From positions 1-12,166 of the forward strand of contig CACXBN010000145.1 in the NCBI GenBank assembly GCA_902765885.1: a stretch of 12,166 nucleotides of DNA, written 5' to 3'. Shown in pieces: positions 7,107-12,166 of the stretch. Both the position numbers and the translations under genes were made by a program. Source of the DNA: an uncultured Ruminococcus sp. Lineage in GTDB: Bacteria > Bacillota > Clostridia > Oscillospirales > CAG-272. The number at the start of each line of letters is the position of its first letter. Position 1 is the stretch's first letter. Below the pieces are notes generated by a model. That model searched no databases and had not been told where the DNA came from. It was given only the letters and a program-made list of their open reading frames with translations.

Positions 7107-8467
7107 CCAAGGTGCCGCGAAGAATACTCGGCACACTGCTCTCATCTCTTTCAGGCGGTGTTGTTCCGCGTACCGGAGCACCGTATATAGCTATAGGAAG
7201 AACAGATGAAATAACAGCTCTGACAGCTGCGCTCGACAGAGTGTCAGACGGAGAAGGAACCACAAAATTCATAATCGGAAGATACGGATCGGGAAAAAGT
7301 TTTCTAATACAGCTTTCAAGAGGCTATGCCCTCGACAGGGGATTCGTGACTGCCGACTGCGATCTTTCACCCGAAAGAAAGCTGGCAGGCTCCGGAATGT
7401 ACGGGCTGGCAACCTACAGGGAGCTTATGAAAAACATTGCCTGCAAGTCCTCCCCCGACGGAGGAGCGCTTCCGGTAATAATAGAAAAATGGTTTACGTC
7501 CATCGGCTCTTCGCTTATGGAAGAAGGCTATGAACGCGACAGCGAGAGTTATTTTTCCGCATTCGGAAGCACTATAATGAAAAAGCTCAGAGAGCTTGAA
7601 TCCGATGTCGGAGGATTTGATTTTGCCACTGTCCTCAAGACATACTTTGACGCCTGGAAAGACAATGACGATGTACTGCGCTCGGCATGCGTCAAGTGGC
7701 TGCGAGGAGAATACAACAACAGAACCGAAGCAAGATCCGCTCTCGGCATCAGATCGATTTCCATAATAAACGATGACAACTGGTACGACTTTTTGAAACT
7801 CTTCACCGCTTTCTCTCGGCTTGTCGGCTACAGCGGACTGTGTGTTTTCATCGATGAATGTGTCAACCTGTTCAAAATTCCGAACAGGGTATCAAGAGAA
7901 AACAACTACGAAAAAATACTCTCCATGTTCAATGACACCATGCAGGGAAGAGCGCCCGGCCTGATGATCGTTTTCGGTGGAACACCACAGTTTCTCGAAG
8001 ACACAAGAAGAGGGCTGTACAGCTATGAGGCGCTGAGAAGCCGTCTTGCTGACTGCAGATTCGGCAACGGTGAGTTAAGATCCCTTATGCAGCCCGTTTT
8101 GAGGCTGAAAAGGCTTTCCGATTCGGAACTTCTTGCGCTGGTGATAAGACTGACACATCTTCACGGTGAATACCACGGCTGGGATGTGCGAATAACAGAC
8201 GAAGAAATGCGGGATTTTCTTGCTTCATCCCTTAAGCGGGAAGGTGCCGATTCAATGATTACACCCCGCGAGATAATAAGAGATTACGTTACACTGCTGG
8301 ACCTGCTCTATACGAATCCGGACAAGACATACGGTGATATAGCGGGTTCGATAGAAAGGAGCACGGCGCCTGTCTCCGAAACTTCGGAAGTTCCCGGGGA
8401 AGATACCGCAGACTCCGAAAACCAAACCGACAAAAAGACAGTTTCGCTTGACGACATAATTTTCTAA
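7088..8467 (+). CDS. sngB: BrxD/DUF2791-family P-loop ATPase, SngB-like Shango component
   Basis: A 459-residue AAA-type ATPase of the DUF2791/BrxD family. The N-terminal family signature GGVVPRTGAPYIAIGRTDE (23-41) leads into the Walker A GRYGSGKS (64-71). The run TADCDLSPERKLAG (88-101) and GLATYRELMKN follow. Walker B is CVFIDECVNL with Asp256-Glu257, and GGTPQFLED (297-305) is followed by an arginine-rich stretch typical of the family. The C-terminal 40 residues are acidic and polar. The start is a TTG at 7088, inside the end of sngA; a stop in this frame at 7082-7084 rules out anything further upstream, and AAAGGA lies nine bases before it. The next option, GTG at 7112, would cut the conserved N-terminus. 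The overlap suggests translational coupling. BrxD pairs with BrxHI in type 2 BREX, but no other BREX gene is here. All ATPase residues look intact. Confidence 0.85.
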   Translation: MAANTITKVPRRILGTLLSSLSGGVVPRTGAPYIAIGRTDEITALTAALDRVSDGEGTTKFIIGRYGSGKSFLIQLSRGYALDRGFVTADCDLSPERKLAGSGMYGLATYRELMKNIACKSSPDGGALPVIIEKWFTSIGSSLMEEGYERDSESYFSAFGSTIMKKLRELESDVGGFDFATVLKTYFDAWKDNDDVLRSACVKWLRGEYNNRTEARSALGIRSISIINDDNWYDFLKLFTAFSRLVGYSGLCVFIDECVNLFKIPNRVSRENNYEKILSMFNDTMQGRAPGLMIVFGGTPQFLEDTRRGLYSYEALRSRLADCRFGNGELRSLMQPVLRLKRLSDSELLALVIRLTHLHGEYHGWDVRITDEEMRDFLASSLKREGADSMITPREIIRDYVTLLDLLYTNPDKTYGDIAGSIERSTAPVSETSEVPGEDTADSENQTDKKTVSLDDIIF

Positions 8468-8483
8468 ACAGGAGGGCATCTCC

Positions 8484-10697
8484 ATGTCAGTGTTCGATTC
8501 ATTTTCGCCTTTCATAAGAGAATTCATATACTCTCACGGCTGGCAGGAGCTTGGTGCTGTCCAGGTGGCTGCGGCAAAGGAAATATTTGAAGGATCGGAT
8601 AACATACTCCTTCACTCAAGGACTGCCTCCGGCAAGACCGAAGCAGCATTTTTCCCTGTTCTTTCAGAGCTGTATGACAGCCCGTCGGCATCATTCGGAG
8701 TTTTGTACATAGCACCGCTGAAGTCTCTCATCAATGACCAGTTTCTGAGAATTACGGAACTCTGTGATGAAGCCGGAATCGAAGTCTTTCACTGGCACGG
8801 CGATGTTGCCCAGTCTCACAAGACAAAAGCTCTGAAAAATCCTTCCGGAATCCTTCAGATCACGCCAGAATCCCTTGAATCCATGCTTATGAACCGTTCC
8901 TCTGATCTCATAAGACTGTTCGGAGATCTCAGGTATGTGATAATAGATGAAATACATACGCTGACAGGCACCGACAGAGGAAACCAAATACTGTGCCTGC
9001 TTGCGCGTCTCCGCAAGAAAACCGGAGTGTCTCCGAGGAGAATCGGCCTTTCGGCAACAGTCGGGGATCTCAGAAAAGCCGCAGACTGGCTGGCAGCCGG
9101 CAGCGGACATGAGACCGTTGTCCCTGACCTTCCGCTTGACAAGATCCACTGGCGTCTCGGAATGGAACACTTTTACATAATGTCAAAGGATGTGGCCTCG
9201 CTTCCGACGGAAGAAACCATAAGGGATGGAGAAAAGCTTCCTTTAGACCTAGGATATGAATACATTTACGATTCAACCCACGGAAAAAAAGCAATCGTTT
9301 TTTCAAACTCGAGAGAGGAAACGGAATACATATGCGCGACTCTGCGCGAGATAGCAAAAAGACGTGGAGAACCGGACGTATTCCTGATCCACCACGGCTT
9401 CCTGTCGGCAAGCATACGCGAAGAAGCCGAAATGAAGATGAAAGACGAAACGGTAAATGCGGTAACCTGCGCCACCGTGACCATGGAACTCGGCATAGAC
9501 ATCGGCCGTCTTGAAAGGATCGTTCAGCAGGGTTCTCCAAACTCCGTATCCTCGTTTCTGCAGAGACTGGGAAGAAGCGGAAGACGCGGCAATCCGCCTG
9601 AAATGATGATGGTCTTCAGGGAGGAAAATCCGCTTCCGAATGCACCTCTGCCAAGTCTCATTCCATGGGAACTGCTTAAAGGCATTGCCATAGTTCAGCT
9701 CTATATAGAAGAGCGTTTCATCGAACCGCCTGCACTCAAAAAGTGCCCGTATTCCCTTCTCTTTCAGCAAACTCTCTCCATCATAGCTTCCAGCGGGGCA
9801 ATGAGCGCGGCATCTCTGGCATCGCTTGTACTCTCTCTTCCTCCTTTTTCGATGGTAGACAAAGAGGATTACAGACTGCTGCTTATGTCGATGATAAACA
9901 ATGACTGGCTTGAGCTCACCGATGAAAAGGAGATCATCGTGGGCCTGAGAGGGGAAAAACTCATTAATTCATTTAAATTCTATGCTGTTTTCAAGGACAC
10001 CGAAGACTTCACTGTGCGCTGTGAATCGGGAGAGATAGGCGTTATCACGTCTCCGCCTCCCGTAGGAGACCGCTTTGCGCTCGCAGGAAGAGTATGGGAA
10101 GTAGAAGAGCTTGACATTCCGAGAAAACTTGTTTACGTAAAACCCGTAGACGGCAAAATGGAAGTCAGCTGGCCCGGTGACTACGGAGAAATACACACAA
10201 AGATCCTCGAGCGCATGAGACGGGTGCTCGAAGAAGACACGGAATACCCTTATCTGAGACAGGGAGCGCTTGAAAGGCTCAGGGTTGCGAGAACAGTCGC
10301 AAGAAACACCGGCCTTTGCAACAATATAATACTTCACCTCGGAGGATACACGTGGGCTCTGTTCCCGTGGCTCGGCACGAGAAGTTTCAGAACTCTCAGG
10401 AGATATTTAACCAAAAACGCGGGCAGCTACGAACTGTCCGGAATGGAATATGAAGGATGCTACTACATGACTTTCAAGCTGAAGGGCGGCAGCGGCGTCA
10501 ACATGATGAAAGACTTATCGAAAAGAATCGCGGCCGATGGAATCGATCTTGATTCACTGATCTCTCCCGGAGAGGCGCCGGTATTCGAAAAATACGATGA
10601 ATACATTCCCTCGGAACTTTTAAGAAAAGCATACAAATATGATAAGCTGCGCTCAGATGAGATTATCGAGAGAGCAGAAAAAGCGATAAAACAATAA
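8484..10697 (+). CDS. sngC: Lhr/BrxHI-like DEAD/DEAH helicase, SngC-like Shango component
   Basis: A 737-residue superfamily 2 helicase of the Lhr/BrxHI type. A Q-motif-like GWQELGAVQVAA (19-30) comes first. It is followed by motif I RTASGKTE (46-53), Ia APLKSLINDQ (77-86), Ib TPES (127-130), II DEIH (155-158) and III SAT (190-192). The second RecA domain has IVFSNSREETE (271-281), motif V TMELGIDIG (333-341) and motif VI QRLGRSGRRG (360-369). The C-terminal half (about 390-737) has the winged-helix and beta-rich segments expected of Lhr-like proteins, including GRVWEVEELD and LGGYTWALFPWLGTRS. No nuclease motif is evident. The start has an excellent AGGAGGG nine bases upstream and follows the ATPase stop by 16 bases. 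In Shango, helicase and ATPase activity are both needed for defence. A housekeeping Lhr is the alternative, made unlikely by the TerB/DUF2791 context. Confidence 0.88.
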   Translation: MSVFDSFSPFIREFIYSHGWQELGAVQVAAAKEIFEGSDNILLHSRTASGKTEAAFFPVLSELYDSPSASFGVLYIAPLKSLINDQFLRITELCDEAGIEVFHWHGDVAQSHKTKALKNPSGILQITPESLESMLMNRSSDLIRLFGDLRYVIIDEIHTLTGTDRGNQILCLLARLRKKTGVSPRRIGLSATVGDLRKAADWLAAGSGHETVVPDLPLDKIHWRLGMEHFYIMSKDVASLPTEETIRDGEKLPLDLGYEYIYDSTHGKKAIVFSNSREETEYICATLREIAKRRGEPDVFLIHHGFLSASIREEAEMKMKDETVNAVTCATVTMELGIDIGRLERIVQQGSPNSVSSFLQRLGRSGRRGNPPEMMMVFREENPLPNAPLPSLIPWELLKGIAIVQLYIEERFIEPPALKKCPYSLLFQQTLSIIASSGAMSAASLASLVLSLPPFSMVDKEDYRLLLMSMINNDWLELTDEKEIIVGLRGEKLINSFKFYAVFKDTEDFTVRCESGEIGVITSPPPVGDRFALAGRVWEVEELDIPRKLVYVKPVDGKMEVSWPGDYGEIHTKILERMRRVLEEDTEYPYLRQGALERLRVARTVARNTGLCNNIILHLGGYTWALFPWLGTRSFRTLRRYLTKNAGSYELSGMEYEGCYYMTFKLKGGSGVNMMKDLSKRIAADGIDLDSLISPGEAPVFEKYDEYIPSELLRKAYKYDKLRSDEIIERAEKAIKQ

Positions 10698-10714
10698 CAG
10701 GAGAAACACAAAAG

Positions 10715-12166
10715 ATGCCTGATAAGATATCCCTGCGCGGAGGAAGGATGAACAATCTGAAAAACATCTCCGTAGATATTCCGCGCGACAAACTTGTCGT
10801 GTTTACCGGCCTTTCCGGATCCGGCAAATCATCCCTTGCATTTGACACGATATATGCCGAAGGTCACAGAAGATTCGTGGAATCATTGTCGTCTTACGCG
10901 AGAATGTTCATCGGACAGATGGACAAACCGGATGTGGACTCAATAGAAGGTCTGTCCCCCGCAATTTCGATAGATCAGAAAACGACATCAAAAAACCCGC
11001 GTTCTACCGTCGGAACGGTCACTGAAATATATGACTATCTCCGTCTTCTGTATTCCAGACTGGGTGTTCCTCACTGTCCAGTATGCGGAAGAGAAATAAG
11101 GCAGCAAAGCACCGATATGATAATAGACAGCATCATGAAACTTCCGGAAGGAGAGCGTTTCATGATACTGTCCCCCATTGTCAGGGCAAAAAAAGGAAGA
11201 CATGAAAAAGTGTTTGCAGACGCCAAGAAGAACGGATACGTCAGAGCACGCGTCGATGGGATCACTTACGATCTGACAGAGGAAATCGAACTTGACAAAA
11301 ACATAAGACACACCATAGATCTCGTAATAGACAGGCTCGTCATGAAACCGGGTATTGAAGGACGTCTCACGGATTCGGTGGAGTGTGCCCTCAGAGAATC
11401 CGGCGGCTCCGTTATATGCATGACTTCCCCGAGAGACGGTTCAGACGGTACCGAAGAGGTTTATTCTACCAATTACGCATGTCCCGAGCACGGTGAAAGC
11501 TTTCCGGAACTTGAACCGAGGGCATTCTCTTTCAACAATCCGTTCGGAGCATGTCCCGTCTGCTCAGGCCTCGGGGTACTGCTCACACCGGATGTGAGAA
11601 AGATAATACCAGACAAATCTCTTTCTCTTGAAGAGGGAGCGATTGCCGTGAACGGATTCAAGACACTCACGGATGACAGCTGGAACGGTCCCCTTATAAA
11701 GGCGGCAATCGAAAAATACGGCGTCTCTTTGTCAACTCCCGTGTCCGAATACCCAAAAGCCGCATATGACGTGCTTCTATACGGCTCTGACGACATGTAT
11801 ACCGTCACCAGATCTTTCGGTGAAAGGGTCCAGACGCAAACCGTTAAATTTGACGGAATAATCCCGATGATTGAAAAAAGAGCCCAGCCGGGAAGCTGGG
11901 ACCATGAATATTATGAACAGTTCCTCACCGAAAACGACTGTCCGGGATGTCATGGCGCAAGGCTGAACAAAGACATCCTCTCCGTCACTGTCGGAGGGAA
12001 AAACATATATGAATTCTGCAACACATCCGTATCGGATGCGCTTGAGTTCACAAAAAATCTGAAATTTTCAAAGGAAGGCGAAATAATCGCGAAGGAAATA
12101 ATAAAGGAGCTGAAAAGCCGACTCGGGTTTCTTGTTTCCGTGGGTCTTGATTACCTTACGCTGTCA
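10715..12166 (+). CDS. uvrA: UvrA, excinuclease ABC subunit A, partial
   Basis: N-terminal 484 residues of the nucleotide excision repair damage sensor, open to the right edge (full UvrA is about 940). Near the start is NNLKNISVDIPRDKLVVFTG, with Walker A GLSGSGKS at 32-39, then YARMFIGQMDKPDVDSIEGL, SPAISIDQKT and NPRSTVGTVTEIYDYLRLL. The UvrB-binding region is present (about 130-250, with SPIVRAKKGRHEKVF and IDLVIDRLVMKPGIEGRL), which argues for true UvrA rather than a short UvrA2 or drug-resistance paralogue. The zinc module is Cys256-X2-His259 with Cys280-X2-Cys283; the second ligand is His where E. coli has Cys. CPGCHGARL begins at Cys409. The start is supported by AGGAG ten bases upstream. 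Only 17 bases separate it from sngC, with no terminator, so it is probably transcribed with the Shango-like genes. I saw no LexA-type GAAC-N4-GTTC box before it. Confidence 0.95.
   Translation, partial: MPDKISLRGGRMNNLKNISVDIPRDKLVVFTGLSGSGKSSLAFDTIYAEGHRRFVESLSSYARMFIGQMDKPDVDSIEGLSPAISIDQKTTSKNPRSTVGTVTEIYDYLRLLYSRLGVPHCPVCGREIRQQSTDMIIDSIMKLPEGERFMILSPIVRAKKGRHEKVFADAKKNGYVRARVDGITYDLTEEIELDKNIRHTIDLVIDRLVMKPGIEGRLTDSVECALRESGGSVICMTSPRDGSDGTEEVYSTNYACPEHGESFPELEPRAFSFNNPFGACPVCSGLGVLLTPDVRKIIPDKSLSLEEGAIAVNGFKTLTDDSWNGPLIKAAIEKYGVSLSTPVSEYPKAAYDVLLYGSDDMYTVTRSFGERVQTQTVKFDGIIPMIEKRAQPGSWDHEYYEQFLTENDCPGCHGARLNKDILSVTVGGKNIYEFCNTSVSDALEFTKNLKFSKEGEIIAKEIIKELKSRLGFLVSVGLDYLTLS

Noticed and set aside
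8524..9770. Minus-strand ORFs of up to 159 codons opposite the helicase
   Set aside because: The plus strand carries all SF2 helicase motifs in order; the antisense ORFs have no family marks or start signals.
7088..10697. Type 2 BREX (BrxD plus BrxHI)
   Set aside because: The ATPase and helicase resemble that pair, but PglW, PglX, PglY and PglZ are absent on both sides and a TerB protein leads the operon, which fits Shango better.
10715..12166. UvrA2-type or ABC-F resistance paralogue
   Set aside because: The UvrB-binding region and zinc modules of standard UvrA are present.

Overview
The window looks like a chromosomal segment from a clostridial Firmicute, possibly a gut or rumen Lachnospiraceae/Oscillospiraceae-type organism. 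The reasons are a glycoside hydrolase family 3 enzyme with reversed domain order, as known from Butyrivibrio and Ruminococcus, an AgrC/AgrA-type two-component system, strong AGGAGG ribosome binding sites, consensus sigma-A promoters and a middling GC content. The genus is inference.

Left arm (1-5111, minus strand). A large exported GH3 glycosidase runs off the left edge. Upstream of it, and separated by a clean hairpin terminator (3017-3053), is a two-component operon: a response regulator, then a membrane GHKL (HPK10-like) histidine kinase. The regulator is broken in this sequence by one in-frame TAG exactly between the receiver and the LytTR DNA-binding domain. It therefore reads as two ORFs (4640-5038 and 4328-4621), although both domains look intact. 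The operon has its own promoter (5083-5111).

Middle (5039-5213) is a divergent control region. It holds back-to-back promoters, a pair of direct repeats spaced like a LytTR/AgrA site, and a perfect 8-bp dyad that straddles the -35 box of the rightward promoter. The rightward promoter is a perfect consensus (TTGACA-17-TATAAT), and it shows that the first gene starts at 5214 rather than at the upstream ATG at 5184.

Right arm (5214-12166, plus strand) is a tightly packed operon. A TerB_N/TerB_C protein, a DUF2791/BrxD-like P-loop ATPase and an Lhr/BrxHI-like DEAD/DEAH helicase match the composition and order of the three-gene anti-phage system Shango (SngA-SngB-SngC). Seventeen bases after the helicase begins uvrA, the nucleotide excision repair damage sensor, which runs off the right edge with about half its usual length visible. 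There is no terminator between helicase and uvrA, so the defence cassette and a DNA repair gene are probably co-transcribed. The most notable points are the Shango-like cassette joined to uvrA, its dyad-covered promoter, and the amber-interrupted regulator next to it.
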